A DNA stretch of 64,000 nt, taken from NCBI RefSeq assembly GCF_011078175.1, contig NZ_JAALCJ010000001.1, positions 496,001 through 560,000 of the forward strand. Direction: 5' to 3'. A model generated the notes under the pieces. It worked only from the letters and a program-made list of their open reading frames with translations. It made no database searches and was not told the DNA's origin. Below are positions 30,708 to 41,157 of this stretch, in pieces (within the stretch, counting starts at the first letter, position 1; each line of letters opens with the position of its first letter). This DNA is from Enterobacter cloacae. Its GTDB lineage: Bacteria > Pseudomonadota > Gammaproteobacteria > Enterobacterales > Enterobacteriaceae. Position numbers and translations under genes: made by a program.

Positions 30708-32042
30708 ATGAACATGCGCTTCCCCACTGTTATAACCTTACCCTGGCGTGCAGACGCCGCCGAATTCTGGTTTGCCCGTCTGAGCCATCTTCCTTTCGCT
30801 ATGCTGCTGCATTCTGGTCATGCGGATCACCCCTACAGCCGCTTTGATATTCTGGTGGCCGATCCGGTAAAAACGCTGACAACCGATGGCCTGTCGTCAA
30901 CGGACGATCCGCTGATGCAGCTTCAAAAGGAAATCCATGCCCTGGGCTTATCTGCCACACCGGATCCGGACCTGCCTTTCCAGGGAGGCGCGCTGGGCCT
31001 GTTTGGTTATGATCTGGGTCGCCGTTTCGAAACGCTGCCTGAGCATGCGCAGGCGGATATACCGCTGCCGGATATGGCGGTAGGGCTGTATGACTGGGCA
31101 TTGATTGTGGATCACCAGAAAAAAGCGGTTTCTCTGCTGAGCCACCGTGACGTGCAGGCACGTCTGGCCTGGCTTGAGGCGCAACGGCCCGCCGTTTCGG
31201 AACGCTTTATGCTGACCTCCGGCTGGCGCTCGAATATGACCGCGCCGGAGTATGAGGACAAATTCTCCCGCGTGCAGGCATATCTGCACAGCGGCGACTG
31301 TTATCAGGTCAATCTTGCCCAGCGTTTTCAGGCAACGTATCAGGGGGATGAGTGGCAGGCGTTTACCCGCCTTAATGCCAGCAATAAAGCCCCGTTCAGC
31401 GCATTTGTACGCCTCGAACGCGGCGTCATCCTCAGCCTTTCACCTGAGCGTTTTATTCACCTGGCTGACGGTATTGTGCAGACCCGTCCGATAAAGGGCA
31501 CCCTTCCGCGCCTTGCCGATGCCGACGCCGACCGCCAGCAGGCGGAGAAGCTGGCGGCCTCGCCGAAAGATCGCGCTGAAAACCTGATGATTGTCGACCT
31601 GATGCGCAATGATATTGGCCGCGTCGCCGAGCCGGGCAGCGTGCGCGTGCCGGAGCTGTTCGTCGTGGAGCCATTCCCGGCGGTGCATCATCTGGTCAGC
31701 ACCATCACCGCACGTCTGCCAGCCTCGCGAACCGCCTGCGACCTGCTCCGCGCCGCGTTTCCGGGCGGCTCCATCACCGGCGCGCCAAAGGTCCGCGCGA
31801 TGGAGATCATCGACGAACTGGAACCGCATCGGCGCAACGCCTGGTGCGGCAGCATCGGCTATGTGAGCCTGTGCGGCACCATGGATACCAGCATCACTAT
31901 TCGCACCCTGACGGCCTGCGACGGCAACCTTTACTGTTCCGCGGGCGGTGGCATTGTGGCAGACAGTCAGGCCGAGGCGGAATATCAGGAAACCTTTGAT
32001 AAAGTGAATCGAATCCTGAAACAACTGGAGAAATCACGGTGA
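30708..32042 (+). CDS. pabB: Aminodeoxychorismate synthase component I PabB
   Basis: This 444-aa chorismate-utilising enzyme aminates chorismate to 4-amino-4-deoxychorismate for folate synthesis, using ammonia from PabA. The N-terminal domain is followed by the chorismate-binding domain with the catalytic Lys in [10 protein letters not shown] and the Mg-binding [14 protein letters not shown] at 30708 gives the same N-terminal length as E. coli PabB. ATG 30699 is an alternative, and neither has a strong Shine-Dalgarno. It overlaps nudL by 4 nt (GTGA), so translation is probably coupled. Confidence 0.95.
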   Translation: MNMRFPTVITLPWRADAAEFWFARLSHLPFAMLLHSGHADHPYSRFDILVADPVKTLTTDGLSSTDDPLMQLQKEIHALGLSATPDPDLPFQGGALGLFGYDLGRRFETLPEHAQADIPLPDMAVGLYDWALIVDHQKKAVSLLSHRDVQARLAWLEAQRPAVSERFMLTSGWRSNMTAPEYEDKFSRVQAYLHSGDCYQVNLAQRFQATYQGDEWQAFTRLNASNKAPFSAFVRLERGVILSLSPERFIHLADGIVQTRPIKGTLPRLADADADRQQAEKLAASPKDRAENLMIVDLMRNDIGRVAEPGSVRVPELFVVEPFPAVHHLVSTITARLPASRTACDLLRAAFPGGSITGAPKVRAMEIIDELEPHRRNAWCGSIGYVSLCGTMDTSITIRTLTACDGNLYCSAGGGIVADSQAEAEYQETFDKVNRILKQLEKSR

Positions 32043-32617
32043 AGAAAGACAACCTGACGCTGGATGATTTTCTGTCGCGCTTTCAGCTTCTGCGGCCCCA
32101 GGTTAACCGCGCCACGCTGAATCAACGTCAGGCGGCGGTGCTGATCCCGGTCGTGCGTCGTGAACAGCCGGGTCTGTTGCTCACCCAGCGCTCACCGCAT
32201 ATGCGAAAACACGCCGGTCAGGTTGCGTTCCCGGGCGGCGCGGTGGACAGCACCGATGCATCCCTGATTGCCGCCGCGCTGCGCGAGGCGCATGAGGAAG
32301 TGGCGATCCCCCCGGAGACGGTCGAGGTGATCGGCGTGCTGCCGCCAGTGGACAGCGTAACCGGTTTTCAGGTCACGCCGGTCGTTGGCATTATTCCGCC
32401 CGATCTTCAGTATCACGCCAGCGTCGATGAAGTTTCAGCGGTGTTCGAAATGCCGCTGGAAGAGGCCCTTCGTCTGGGCCGCTATCACCCGCTGGATATT
32501 CACCGCCGCGGACACGATCATCGGGTCTGGCTGTCGTGGTATCAGCATTATTTTGTCTGGGGCATGACGGCAGGCATCATTCGTGAGCTGGCCCTGCAAA
32601 TCGGCCTGAAGCCTTGA
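32039..32617 (+). CDS. nudL: Nudix CoA pyrophosphatase NudL
   Basis: This 192-aa Nudix hydrolase is predicted to split CoA to phosphopantetheine and 3',5'-ADP. The Nudix box [23 protein letters not shown] (residues about 63-86) is intact, as is the NUDL-type signature before it ([20 protein letters not shown]). Length matches E. coli NudL (YeaB). It starts at GTG 32039, overlapping the end of pabB. Confidence 0.94.
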   Translation: MKKDNLTLDDFLSRFQLLRPQVNRATLNQRQAAVLIPVVRREQPGLLLTQRSPHMRKHAGQVAFPGGAVDSTDASLIAAALREAHEEVAIPPETVEVIGVLPPVDSVTGFQVTPVVGIIPPDLQYHASVDEVSAVFEMPLEEALRLGRYHPLDIHRRGHDHRVWLSWYQHYFVWGMTAGIIRELALQIGLKP

Positions 32618-32801
32618 CTATACTTTACACTCCACCCTTTTCTGGCAGGTTTGCGATCGGCGTCGCGCTATTAGCAAAACCATCGTTAACCATTAGTTTA
32701 ATTCATGTGAATAGTTAAGCCGAGGTGGATGTTCCCTCTTACACTATGCGCAGTTATAACATCGTTACTGGAACCCCAGTAACCCTGTCAGGAGTGTGAA
32801 A

Positions 32802-34166
32802 GTGATTAGTATATTCGACATGTTCAAAGTGGGGATTGGTCCTTCCTCTTCCCACACTGTAGGGCCGATGAAGGCCGGTAAACAGTTCGTCGATGATCTG
32901 GTCGAAAAAGGATTACTGGAAAGCGTTACCCGTGTCGCCGTAGACGTTTACGGTTCACTGTCATTAACGGGTAAAGGCCACCACACCGATATCGCCATTA
33001 TTATGGGTCTGGCGGGCAATATGCCGGACACTGTTGATATTGATGCCATTCCGGCATTTATCCGCGACGTGGAAACGCGCGGTCGTTTGCTGCTGGCTAA
33101 CGGTCAGCACGAAGTGGACTTCCCGCAGGATGACGGCATGCGTTTTCGCAGCGACAACCTGCCGCTGCATGAAAACGGCATGACCATTCACGCCTGGAGC
33201 GGCGAAAAAGAGATTTACAGCAAAACGTACTACTCCATCGGCGGCGGCTTTATCGTTGACGAAGAACACTTTGGCAAAGAGAGCGCGGGCGACGTCACTG
33301 TGCCCTATCCGTTTAAATCGGCCACCGAGATGCTGGGCTACTGCAAAGAGACCGGTCTTTCTCTCTCCGGGATGGTGATGCAGAACGAACTGGCGCTGCA
33401 CAGCAAAAAAGAGATTGAAGACTATTTTGCTAACGTGTGGCAAACCATGCGCGCCTGTATCGACCGCGGGATGAACACCGAAGGCGTATTGCCGGGGCCA
33501 CTGCGCGTGCCGCGTCGCGCCTCTGCGCTGCGCCGCATGCTGGTCACCACCGACAAATTCTCCAACGACCCGATGAACGTGGTTGACTGGGTCAACATGT
33601 TTGCCCTCGCGGTTAACGAAGAGAACGCGGCGGGTGGTCGCGTTGTGACAGCGCCAACCAACGGTGCGTGCGGTATCGTCCCGGCGGTGCTGGCCTACTA
33701 CGATCACTTTATTGAGCCTGTCACGTCCGATATCTATATCCGCTATTTCCTCGCGGCAGGTGCCATCGGCGCGCTGTACAAAATGAATGCCTCCATCTCC
33801 GGCGCAGAAGTGGGCTGTCAGGGTGAAGTAGGCGTGGCCTGCTCCATGGCGGCAGCAGGTCTGGCGGAACTGCTGGGCGCAAGCCCTGAACAGGTGTGCG
33901 TGGCGGCGGAAATCGGCATGGAGCACAACCTCGGCCTGACCTGTGACCCGGTCGCGGGCCAGGTGCAGGTGCCGTGCATTGAGCGTAACGCCATCGCCTC
34001 CGTCAAAGCGATCAACGCTTCACGCATGGCGATGCGCCGTACCAGCGAACCGCGCGTGTCGCTGGATAAGGTCATCGAAACCATGTACGAAACCGGCAAA
34101 GACATGAACGCGAAGTACCGTGAGACGTCGCGTGGTGGTCTGGCTATTAAGGTGCAGTGCGACTAA
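32802..34166 (+). CDS. sdaA: L-serine ammonia-lyase SdaA
   Basis: This 454-aa [4Fe-4S] enzyme deaminates L-serine to pyruvate and ammonia. The N-terminal beta domain begins [19 protein letters not shown]. The alpha domain carries the cluster Cys in the GACGIVPAV and [14 protein letters not shown] regions. Length equals E. coli SdaA. GTG at 32802 is chosen because GGAG is 7 nt upstream and the length then matches; a GTG two codons earlier is too close. The 184-bp upstream gap probably carries the Lrp-controlled promoter. A hairpin terminator follows. Confidence 0.97.
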   Translation: MISIFDMFKVGIGPSSSHTVGPMKAGKQFVDDLVEKGLLESVTRVAVDVYGSLSLTGKGHHTDIAIIMGLAGNMPDTVDIDAIPAFIRDVETRGRLLLANGQHEVDFPQDDGMRFRSDNLPLHENGMTIHAWSGEKEIYSKTYYSIGGGFIVDEEHFGKESAGDVTVPYPFKSATEMLGYCKETGLSLSGMVMQNELALHSKKEIEDYFANVWQTMRACIDRGMNTEGVLPGPLRVPRRASALRRMLVTTDKFSNDPMNVVDWVNMFALAVNEENAAGGRVVTAPTNGACGIVPAVLAYYDHFIEPVTSDIYIRYFLAAGAIGALYKMNASISGAEVGCQGEVGVACSMAAAGLAELLGASPEQVCVAAEIGMEHNLGLTCDPVAGQVQVPCIERNAIASVKAINASRMAMRRTSEPRVSLDKVIETMYETGKDMNAKYRETSRGGLAIKVQCD

Positions 34167-34176
34167 ACCTTCCTTT

Positions 34177-34204
34177 CGCCCATCTGCAACGGATGGGCGA
34201 ATTT
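34177..34204 (+). terminator. sdaA terminator
   Basis: CGCCCATC and GATGGGCG form a stem with a short loop, followed by AATTT. The T-run is weak, so termination may be incomplete, but it lies directly after the sdaA stop. Confidence 0.6.
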
Positions 34205-34295
34205 CCCTCTCTCGTCTCGTCGCTTTACGTATTCCCCACTACACTGTCACTGTTGCGTCTGGCTTTTCTGGCCGATGCCTATCAGGCGACCGTTC

Positions 34296-35894
34296 ATGCA
34301 AACTGCACAAACGATCATTAAAAACTATCGCCGAAAACGCGTTATGGTCTGTGTCACGGTTGCGCTCGTTACGCTCTTCCTGACGCTGGGCATTCGCTTT
34401 ATTTCACAGCGCAACATAAATCAGGATCGGATCCACGATTTTACCCACCATACCGTACGTGCGCTTGATAAGGTGCTTATCTCATTAGAGGCCCAGCGTG
34501 AAACGCTGCTTTCTCTGGTTGGCATACCCTGTTCTGAGGCGAATCTGATCTTGCGAAAACAGGCGGCAATCCTTCAGACCGTACGCTCCATCGCCCTCAT
34601 TAAAGACGGAATATTGTATTGCTCAAGCGTCTTTGGCAGCCGTAATGTGCCCGTCAGTGAGTTTGTGCCCCTGCTTCCAGTCAGTGAATCCAGGCTACTG
34701 CTATTGACCGATCGCTGGCTGGTAAAAGGTAGCCCGGTATTGGTTCAGTGGTCTCCCCTGCCGGGCGACGGCAACGACGGGGTGATGGAGGTGGTGAACA
34801 TCGATCTCATCACGAAAATGATTCTTGAGCCGCAGCGGCCGCAGATCACCGACGTTGTCCTGCGCGTGGGCGATAAATTCCTCCGCGACGGGCAACAGGT
34901 AACGAATATCCCCACCGTCGCTGAAAACGCCTCCCTGATGGAACAGTCGTCCCAGCATTACCCTTTCAGCGTTATGGTAAGCGGCCCGGGGCCAGGCGAA
35001 ATGGCGTTGAAAACGCTGCCCGCTCAGCTACCGCTGGCGTTGATGCTCAGTTTACTGATGGGCTATATCGCCTGGCTCGCCACGGCGCGGCGCATGAGTT
35101 TTACCTGGGAGATCAATATGGGAATTGCGGCCCGGGAGTTTGAACTCTTCTGCCAGCCGCTGGTGAATGCCCGCACCCGGGGATGCGTCGGCGTCGAAAT
35201 CCTCCTGCGCTGGAACAACCCGCGTCAGGGATGGATTTCACCCGATGTGTTTATCCCTCTGGCCGAAGAACATAACCTGATTGTTCCGCTTACCCGCTAC
35301 GTCCTGAGCGAAACGGTGCGGCAGATAGGGTATTTCCCGGCCTCGCGGGACTTTCATATTGGCATCAACGTGGCCGCCAGCCATTTTCGCCGCGCGGTGC
35401 TGATCCGGGACCTCAACCGCATCTGGTTTAACGCGAACCCTGTTCAACAGTTAATTGTGGAGTTAACCGAGCGCGATGCATTACTGGATGTGGATTACCG
35501 CATCGTGCGGGAGCTGCACCGCAAAGGGGTGAAACTTGCGATTGATGATTTTGGTACCGGCAACAGTTCCCTTTCCTGGCTGGAAAAACTTCATCCGGAC
35601 GTGCTGAAAATAGATAAATCCTTCACCACCGCGATCGGCACCGACGCCGTAAACTCAACGGTAACGGATATCATTATTGCTCTGGGCCAGCGGCTGAACA
35701 TTGAACTGGTTGCGGAAGGGGTGGAAACCGAGGAGCAGTCACGCTACCTGCGCCGTCACAGCGTACATATTTTGCAGGGGTACTTGTATGCGCGGCCGAT
35801 GCCGCTGCGGGAGTTTCCGAAATGGCTGGCGGAAAGTCACTCTCCGCCAGCCCGACACAACGGACACATTGTGCCCTTATTGCCGTTACGCTAG
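34296..35894 (+). CDS. pdeD: Cyclic di-GMP phosphodiesterase PdeD (CSS-motif, EAL domain)
   Basis: This 532-aa inner-membrane protein degrades c-di-GMP to pGpG. An N-terminal transmembrane helix (about 18-40) and a second one (about 245-265) flank a periplasmic domain with Cys residues in GIPCSEA and ILYCSS, the CSS-type redox-sensing domain whose activity responds to DsbA/DsbB. The cytoplasmic EAL domain has EILLRW in place of EAL, then NVAASHF, ELTERD, DDFGTGNSS and EGVET, all needed for catalysis. ATG at 34296 matches the E. coli start (532 aa). It is convergent with yoaE. Confidence 0.95.
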   Translation: MQTAQTIIKNYRRKRVMVCVTVALVTLFLTLGIRFISQRNINQDRIHDFTHHTVRALDKVLISLEAQRETLLSLVGIPCSEANLILRKQAAILQTVRSIALIKDGILYCSSVFGSRNVPVSEFVPLLPVSESRLLLLTDRWLVKGSPVLVQWSPLPGDGNDGVMEVVNIDLITKMILEPQRPQITDVVLRVGDKFLRDGQQVTNIPTVAENASLMEQSSQHYPFSVMVSGPGPGEMALKTLPAQLPLALMLSLLMGYIAWLATARRMSFTWEINMGIAAREFELFCQPLVNARTRGCVGVEILLRWNNPRQGWISPDVFIPLAEEHNLIVPLTRYVLSETVRQIGYFPASRDFHIGINVAASHFRRAVLIRDLNRIWFNANPVQQLIVELTERDALLDVDYRIVRELHRKGVKLAIDDFGTGNSSLSWLEKLHPDVLKIDKSFTTAIGTDAVNSTVTDIIIALGQRLNIELVAEGVETEEQSRYLRRHSVHILQGYLYARPMPLREFPKWLAESHSPPARHNGHIVPLLPLR

Positions 35895-35900
35895 ATGGCG

Positions 35901-37460
35901 TTACTCTTCTTCGTCGTGGGCTGACTGCTCTTTAACAATACGCACCATATCCACGCGATAATCGTTAGCCTCAACGATGGTTATTTGCAACGGCGGCAGT
36001 TCGAGCACATCACCGATGCGCGGGATCTGTCCGTTAACGGCAATAACCAGCCCTGCCACCGTGGCGATGTCTTCATCGTCATTGACCACGTTTTCGACGC
36101 CCAGCGTGTGCGAGAGCGCATGCAGATCGGTGGTGCCTTTCACCAGCCAGCCGTCACCGTCGGCAACAATTTCCGGGGTTTCATCCGCATCAGGGAATTC
36201 ACCGGCAATGGCTTCCAGCACGTCCAGCGGCGTCACCAAACCCTGTACCACGCCAAATTCGTTGGTGACAATAACAAAGCTCCCGCGTGCACGACGCAAT
36301 ACGCCCAGCAGGTTGATCGGGTCCAGCGTTTCAGGCACCACGATAGCGGGCGACGCGGCCGCTATGGCCTCGACGTTAACGCCCTCTTCCAGCGCCACCA
36401 GCATCTCTTTCGCGCGTACCACACCGATGATCTCATCCAGCTCACCCCGGCAGACCGGGAACAGGCTGTGCGGCGAAGAGAGCAGCTGCTGACGAATTTC
36501 GTCAACGCTCAGGTTGGCGTCCACCCAGCTGATTTCGCCGCGCGGCGTCATAATGCCGCGCAGTGAGCGGGAAGCAAGCGAAAGCACGCCGTTGATCATG
36601 TAGCGTTCTTCTTCCACAAACGCGCCTTCCGGCACCGGAACCGGGTTGTGGTTCTCGTTATCAGCCTGCACGTTCACCTGGCGACGCCCGCCCATCAGTC
36701 GCAGAATCGCATCTGCGGTACGGGCTCGCAGCGGCTGATTTGACTGCTGCTTAATAAAGTTACGGCGTGCAATCTGGTTAAACAGCTCGATCAGAATCGA
36801 GAAGCCAATCGCGGCGTACAGGTAGCCTTTCGGAATATGGAAGCCAAAACCTTCTGCCACCAGGCTCAGACCAATCATCAGCAGGAAGCTCAGACACAGC
36901 ACAACGACCGTCGGATGCTGGTTGACGAAACGCGTCAGCGGTTTCGACGCCAGCAGCATTACCGCCATCGCAATCACAACCGCCGCCATCATCACCGGCA
37001 GATGGTTCACCATGCCGACCGCCGTAATCACCGCATCCAGTGAGAAGACCGCATCAAGCACCACAATCTGGAGAACAACCACCCAGAAGCTGGCGTACCC
37101 CTTACCGTGGCCATCATCATGCTGCCGGTTCTCCAGCCGTTCATGCAGCTCTGTTGTGGCTTTGAACAGCAGGAACAGTCCCCCCACCAGCATGATTAAA
37201 TCGCGGCCGGAGAAGGTGAAATCCATGACGGTGAACAGGGGCTTCGTCAGGGTGACCATCCACGAGATCACAGACAGTAAGCCCAGTCGCATGATCAGCG
37301 CCAGCGAGAGGCCGATCAGACGGGCTTTATCACGCTGTTTAGGCGGCAGCTTATCCGCGAGGATGGCGATAAACACCAGGTTATCAATACCGAGAACGAT
37401 CTCCAGCACGACAAGCGTAAGCAAGCCTACCCAGATTGACGGGTCCATTAAGAATTCCAT
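35901..37460 (-). CDS. yoaE: TerC-like/CBS-domain membrane protein YoaE
   Basis: This 519-aa inner-membrane protein has an N-terminal TerC-like region with about seven helices (residues 1-240, with [13 protein letters not shown] and [13 protein letters not shown]). It is followed by a pair of CBS domains (about 310-425) and a CorC/HlyC-type domain at the C-terminus. It matches E. coli YoaE (518 aa). TerC relatives move Mn2+ or assist protein export; the role of YoaE itself is uncertain. The N-terminal DN/DA acid pairs in the helices would suit a metal path. A short upstream frame overlaps its start. Confidence 0.93.
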   Translation of the reverse strand: MEFLMDPSIWVGLLTLVVLEIVLGIDNLVFIAILADKLPPKQRDKARLIGLSLALIMRLGLLSVISWMVTLTKPLFTVMDFTFSGRDLIMLVGGLFLLFKATTELHERLENRQHDDGHGKGYASFWVVVLQIVVLDAVFSLDAVITAVGMVNHLPVMMAAVVIAMAVMLLASKPLTRFVNQHPTVVVLCLSFLLMIGLSLVAEGFGFHIPKGYLYAAIGFSILIELFNQIARRNFIKQQSNQPLRARTADAILRLMGGRRQVNVQADNENHNPVPVPEGAFVEEERYMINGVLSLASRSLRGIMTPRGEISWVDANLSVDEIRQQLLSSPHSLFPVCRGELDEIIGVVRAKEMLVALEEGVNVEAIAAASPAIVVPETLDPINLLGVLRRARGSFVIVTNEFGVVQGLVTPLDVLEAIAGEFPDADETPEIVADGDGWLVKGTTDLHALSHTLGVENVVNDDEDIATVAGLVIAVNGQIPRIGDVLELPPLQITIVEANDYRVDMVRIVKEQSAHDEEE

Positions 37461-37657
37461 GACACGCTCCTGCTAAAGGAATGACAAAACGGTGCCCCGT
37501 TAATTTCGGGCATTTTAAAGGGAATGAGAGTCGATGCGTGGCGAAGATCGCCGGTGGTTAAGGCGCGGAATGGCCTGGAAGATGACTGACGTCGGTGACG
37601 GTCCATATAGTGGGCTGTAGCCCTATACTCCTGAATAATTAAACGGACGCTAAACAT
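37448..37657 (-). CDS. Possible small upstream ORF overlapping yoaE (yoaL-like)
   Basis: This frame has 69 codons, a basic N-terminal half and a Ser/Phe-rich end. It stops 13 nt inside yoaE in a different frame, so translation could be coupled. In E. coli a small protein gene overlapping the yoaE start (yoaL) has been reported; I recall its position but not its sequence well enough to align. The first ATG has no clear Shine-Dalgarno, and an inner ATG may be used. It could be a chance frame. Confidence 0.3.
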   Translation of the reverse strand: MFSVRLIIQEYRATAHYMDRHRRQSSSRPFRALTTGDLRHASTLIPFKMPEINGAPFCHSFSRSVSWNS

Positions 37658-37922
37658 AACAGAGACAATTGGTTTTTAGCAAAGATTTACGTTCCTTTGC
37701 AAACTTCTGTAACACACGCGGATTATCTTAGAGAAAAATCTGTAAGGCGTAGCTAAATTACGGATCTTCATCACATAAATTATTTTTTCACTATCTAAAA
37801 TAATTCGCGGAAGTCTTAGTTTTTTGAACTCTAACCCTTATCTGAATCGATTCGGTTCGCCAATACGATTCTCAGTACGCCTGCCTGGCAGACGTATAAA
37901 TGATAATAAAAGGAGGTAGCAA
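37461..37922. promoter_or_regulatory. yoaE-manX intergenic region
   Basis: These 462 bp hold the divergent yoaE and manXYZ promoters, the possible small frame that overlaps yoaE, and an inverted-repeat operator near 37778-37805. The part nearest manX is AT-rich. A TCACA half-site at about 37770 could be part of a CRP site. No other gene is supported. Confidence 0.5.
37778..37805. promoter_or_regulatory. Putative Mlc/NagC-type operator of manXYZ
   Basis: A perfect inverted repeat, AATTATTTT-N10-AAAATAATT, lies 118 bp upstream of manX. It resembles the AT-rich Mlc/NagC operators. Mlc represses manXYZ in E. coli when glucose is absent. Confidence 0.6.
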
Positions 37923-38885
37923 GTGACCATTGCTATTGTCATAGGCACACATGGTTGGGCTGCGGAGCAGTTACTCAAAACGGCAGAAATGCTGTTGGGC
38001 GAGCAGGAAAACGTCGGCTGGATCGATTTCGTTCCCGGTGAAAATGCCGAGACGCTGATTGAAAAATACACTGCTCAGCTTGAGAAGCTGGATACCAGCA
38101 AGGGCGTGCTATTTCTCGTAGATACATGGGGCGGCAGCCCGTTCAACGCTGCCAGCCGCATTGTCGTCGATAAAGAGCATCATGAAGTCGTCGCCGGGGT
38201 GAATATCCCTATGCTGGTGGAAACCCTTATGGCGCGCGACGATAACCCGAGTTTTGATGAACTGGTGGCGTTGGCCGTGGAAACCGGTCGCGAAGGTGTG
38301 AAAGCCCTGAAAGCGCAGCCGGTTGAAAAGCCAGCGCCTGTTGCATCAGCGCCAAAAGCGGCGGCACCCGCAAAACCGATGGGTCCGAACGATTACATGG
38401 TTATCGGCCTGGCTCGTATTGATGACCGTCTGATCCACGGCCAGGTGGCGACACGCTGGACCAAAGAGACCAACGTACAACGCATCATCGTGGTCAGTGA
38501 CGAAGTGGCCGCCGACACTGTTCGTAAAACCCTTCTTACCCAGGTTGCACCGCCGGGCGTCACCGCGCACGTTGTGGATGTCGCCAAAATGATCCGCGTT
38601 TACAACAACCCGAAATATGCGGGCGAGCGCGTGATGCTTCTCTTCACCAACCCGACAGACGTCGAACGCATTGTTGAAGGCGGCGTGAAAATCACCTCCG
38701 TTAACATTGGCGGTATGGCATTCCGTCAGGGCAAAACGCAGGTCAACAACGCGATTTCAGTGGATGCGAAAGATATCGAGGCCTTCAATAAACTGAATGC
38801 ACGCGGTATCGAACTGGAAGCCCGTAAGGTTTCCACGGATCAGAAACTGAAAATGATGGATTTGATCGGCAAAGTGGGGAAATAA
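37923..38885 (+). CDS. manX: Mannose PTS component EIIAB ManX
   Basis: This 320-aa cytoplasmic phosphotransfer protein serves mannose-family PTS uptake of mannose, glucose, glucosamine and others. The IIA domain (1-135) carries phospho-His10 (GTH). An Ala/Pro linker follows, then the IIB domain with its phospho-His in RIDDRLIHGQV. Length is near E. coli ManX (323 aa), with a shorter linker. GTG at 37923 has a near-perfect AAAGGAGGT site. It is the first gene of manXYZ; in E. coli its mRNA is a target of the sRNA SgrS. Confidence 0.97.
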   Translation: MTIAIVIGTHGWAAEQLLKTAEMLLGEQENVGWIDFVPGENAETLIEKYTAQLEKLDTSKGVLFLVDTWGGSPFNAASRIVVDKEHHEVVAGVNIPMLVETLMARDDNPSFDELVALAVETGREGVKALKAQPVEKPAPVASAPKAAAPAKPMGPNDYMVIGLARIDDRLIHGQVATRWTKETNVQRIIVVSDEVAADTVRKTLLTQVAPPGVTAHVVDVAKMIRVYNNPKYAGERVMLLFTNPTDVERIVEGGVKITSVNIGGMAFRQGKTQVNNAISVDAKDIEAFNKLNARGIELEARKVSTDQKLKMMDLIGKVGK

Positions 38886-38932
38886 GCCCGGGCCGGTTTT
38901 TCATATAGAGCTTATGTAATAGGAGAAGTGCA

Positions 38933-39733
38933 ATGGAGATTACTACTCTTCAGATTGTGCTGGTGTTCATCGTCGCATGTATTGCGGGTATGGAGTCCGT
39001 ACTTGATGAATTTCAGTTCCACCGCCCTCTGGTGGCCTGTACGTTGATTGGCGCCGTTCTCGGTGACATGAAAACCGGTATCATCATCGGTGGTACCCTG
39101 GAAATGATCGCCCTTGGCTGGATGAACATCGGTGCGGCAGTTGCGCCAGATGCCGCGCTGGCGTCCATTATTTCAACCGTTCTGGTTATCGCGGGTCACC
39201 AGAGTATTGGTGCCGGTATCGCGCTGGCTATCCCACTGGCCGCAGCGGGTCAGGTGCTGACTATCATCGTTCGTACGATCACCGTTGCCTTCCAGCATGC
39301 GGCGGATAAGGCGGCCGAAAACGGCAACCTCACCGCGCTCTCCTGGATCCACGTGTCTTCCCTGTTCCTGCAAGCGATGCGTATCGCGATCCCTGCGGTT
39401 ATCGTGGCGATCTCTGTCGGCACCAGCGAAGTTCAGGGCATGCTGAATGCGATTCCTGAAGTGGTCACCAGCGGTCTGAACATTGCAGGCGGTATGATCG
39501 TGGTGGTTGGTTATGCGATGGTTATCAACATGATGCGCGCAGGCTACCTGATGCCATTCTTCTACCTCGGCTTCGTGACCGCTGCGTTCACCAACTTCAA
39601 CCTGGTCGCGCTGGGTGTGATTGGTGCGGTGATGGCGATTCTTTATATCCAGCTCAGCCCGAAATACAACCGCGTCGCGGGTGCTCCTGCGCAGGCTGCT
39701 GGTAACAACGATCTCGATAACGAACTGGACTAA
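38933..39733 (+). CDS. manY: Mannose PTS membrane component EIIC ManY
   Basis: This 266-aa integral inner-membrane subunit forms, with ManZ, the sugar channel of the mannose PTS. It has several hydrophobic helices. The signature GGTLEMIALGWMNIGAA is typical of the EIIC mannose family. It is essentially colinear with E. coli ManY (266 aa). It lies 47 bp after manX and 12 bp before manZ. In other enterobacteria the ManYZ channel is also an entry route for phage lambda DNA and some bacteriocins. Confidence 0.97.
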   Translation: MEITTLQIVLVFIVACIAGMESVLDEFQFHRPLVACTLIGAVLGDMKTGIIIGGTLEMIALGWMNIGAAVAPDAALASIISTVLVIAGHQSIGAGIALAIPLAAAGQVLTIIVRTITVAFQHAADKAAENGNLTALSWIHVSSLFLQAMRIAIPAVIVAISVGTSEVQGMLNAIPEVVTSGLNIAGGMIVVVGYAMVINMMRAGYLMPFFYLGFVTAAFTNFNLVALGVIGAVMAILYIQLSPKYNRVAGAPAQAAGNNDLDNELD

Positions 39734-39745
39734 CAGGTGAGCGAA

Positions 39746-40597
39746 ATGGTTGATATGACAAAAACTACCACTGAGAAAAAACTCACTCCGGGTGATATTC
39801 GTGGCGTGTTCATCCGTTCTAACCTGTTTCAGGGTTCATGGAACTTCGAACGTATGCAGGCGCTCGGCTTCTGCTTCTCTATGGTGCCGGCTATCAAACG
39901 CCTGTATCCGGAAAACAACGAAGCGCGTCGCCAGGCAATTAAGCGTCACCTGGAATTCTTCAACACCCATCCTTACGTCGCAGCCCCCGTTCTGGGCGTG
40001 ACGCTGGCGATGGAAGAGCAGCGTGCGAACGGCGCAGAGATTGACGATGGTGCGATCAACGGTATCAAAGTCGGTCTGATGGGGCCGCTGGCAGGCGTGG
40101 GCGACCCGATCTTCTGGGGTACGGTTCGTCCGGTCTTTGCGGCACTGGGCGCCGGGATCGCCATGAGCGGCAGCCTGCTCGGTCCTCTGCTGTTCTTCAT
40201 CCTGTTCAACGCGGTGCGTCTGCTGACTCGTTACTACGGTGTGGCTTACGGTTACCGTAAAGGGGTGGATATCGTTAAGGATATGGGCGGCGGCTTCCTG
40301 CAAAAACTGACTGAGGGGGCGTCAATCCTCGGCCTGTTTGTAATGGGGGCGCTGGTTAACAAGTGGACGCACGTAAACATCCCGCTGGTGGTATCAACGA
40401 TCACCGGTCAGGATGGTCAGACGCGCGTTACCACCGTGCAGACCATTCTGGACCAGCTGATGCCGGGCCTGGTCCCGCTGCTGTTGACCTTCGCCTGTAT
40501 GTGGCTGCTGCGTAAGAAAGTAAACCCGCTGTGGATCATCGTTGGCTTCTTCGTCATCGGTATCGCGGGCTACGCCGTCGGCCTGCTGGGTCTGTAA
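39746..40597 (+). CDS. manZ: Mannose PTS membrane component EIID ManZ
   Basis: This 283-aa inner-membrane EIID subunit pairs with ManY. The SNLFQGSWNFERMQALGF start, the GVGDPIFWGTVRP loop and the C-terminal helices (about 240-283) are typical. ATG at 39746 is chosen by the AGGTGAG site upstream and because the length then equals E. coli ManZ; a GTG three codons earlier is less likely. A strong terminator follows, before yobD. Confidence 0.96.
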   Translation: MVDMTKTTTEKKLTPGDIRGVFIRSNLFQGSWNFERMQALGFCFSMVPAIKRLYPENNEARRQAIKRHLEFFNTHPYVAAPVLGVTLAMEEQRANGAEIDDGAINGIKVGLMGPLAGVGDPIFWGTVRPVFAALGAGIAMSGSLLGPLLFFILFNAVRLLTRYYGVAYGYRKGVDIVKDMGGGFLQKLTEGASILGLFVMGALVNKWTHVNIPLVVSTITGQDGQTRVTTVQTILDQLMPGLVPLLLTFACMWLLRKKVNPLWIIVGFFVIGIAGYAVGLLGL

Positions 40598-40611
40598 GAC
40601 ATTGCGTTACC

Positions 40612-40638
40612 GACCGGGGGCTTGCCCCCGGTCTTTTT
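40612..40638 (+). terminator. manXYZ terminator
   Basis: GACCGGGGGC and GCCCCCGGTC flank a TT loop and are followed by TTTTT. It is a strong rho-independent terminator 14 bp after manZ, only 13 bp before yobD. Confidence 0.92.
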
Positions 40639-40651
40639 ATCTGGAGGATGA

Positions 40652-41110
40652 ATGACTGTCACGGACACCGTACTGGTTTTATTTATTGTTGCCCTTCTGG
40701 CTTACGCGATCTATGACGAGTTCATTATGCCTCGCCGACACGGCGAGACGCTGTTGACCCTTCCCCTCTTACGCCGTGGACGCATTGATGCGTTTATCTT
40801 TGCTGGTCTGGTAGTCATCCTGATTTACAATAACGTGACCAGCCATGGTGCAATATTAACCACATGGTTATTATGTGCGCTGGCATTAATGGCGATTTAT
40901 CTGTTCTGGATCCGCTCGCCAAAACTCATTTTTAAAAAACACGGTTTCTTCTTCGCCAATGTCTGGATAGAATATAGCCGTATTAAAGAGATGAATTTAT
41001 CCGAAGACGGGGTTCTGGTGATGCAATTAGAACAACGCCGCCTCCTCATCCGGGTCAAAAATATTGATGACCTGGAAACGATCTACAAATTACTCGTTAA
41101 AACTCAATGA
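40652..41110 (+). CDS. yobD: DUF986 inner-membrane protein YobD
   Basis: This 152-aa protein has three predicted transmembrane helices (about 5-22, 45-62 and 68-85) and a soluble C-terminal part ([21 protein letters not shown]). It matches E. coli YobD (152 aa). Its function is unknown. GGAGG lies 6 nt before the ATG. It follows the manXYZ terminator, so it may be read from limited read-through or from its own promoter. It ends just before the mntP control region. Confidence 0.92.
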   Translation: MTVTDTVLVLFIVALLAYAIYDEFIMPRRHGETLLTLPLLRRGRIDAFIFAGLVVILIYNNVTSHGAILTTWLLCALALMAIYLFWIRSPKLIFKKHGFFFANVWIEYSRIKEMNLSEDGVLVMQLEQRRLLIRVKNIDDLETIYKLLVKTQ

Positions 41111-41116
41111 GTTAAT

Positions 41117-41136
41117 ATTATAGCATCGGCTATGTA
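41117..41136. promoter_or_regulatory. Putative MntR box 1 upstream of mntP
   Basis: ATTATAGC-ATCG-GCTATGTA matches the MntR consensus AACATAGC-N4-GCTATGTT at about 12 of 16 specified positions. It starts 7 bp after the yobD stop. Confidence 0.6.
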
Positions 41137-41157
41137 TTGCATTATTCTTCAACCAGC

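Noticed and set aside
32964-33926. 320-codon frame opposite sdaA
   Set aside because: It is entirely inside the highly conserved sdaA gene on the other strand; the His/Gly-rich sequence is a shadow without domains.
34296-35894. EIL in place of EAL as a sign of an inactive phosphodiesterase
   Set aside because: The same change occurs in the E. coli orthologue as I recall it, and the other catalytic motifs (ELTERD, DDFGTG, EGVET) are intact.
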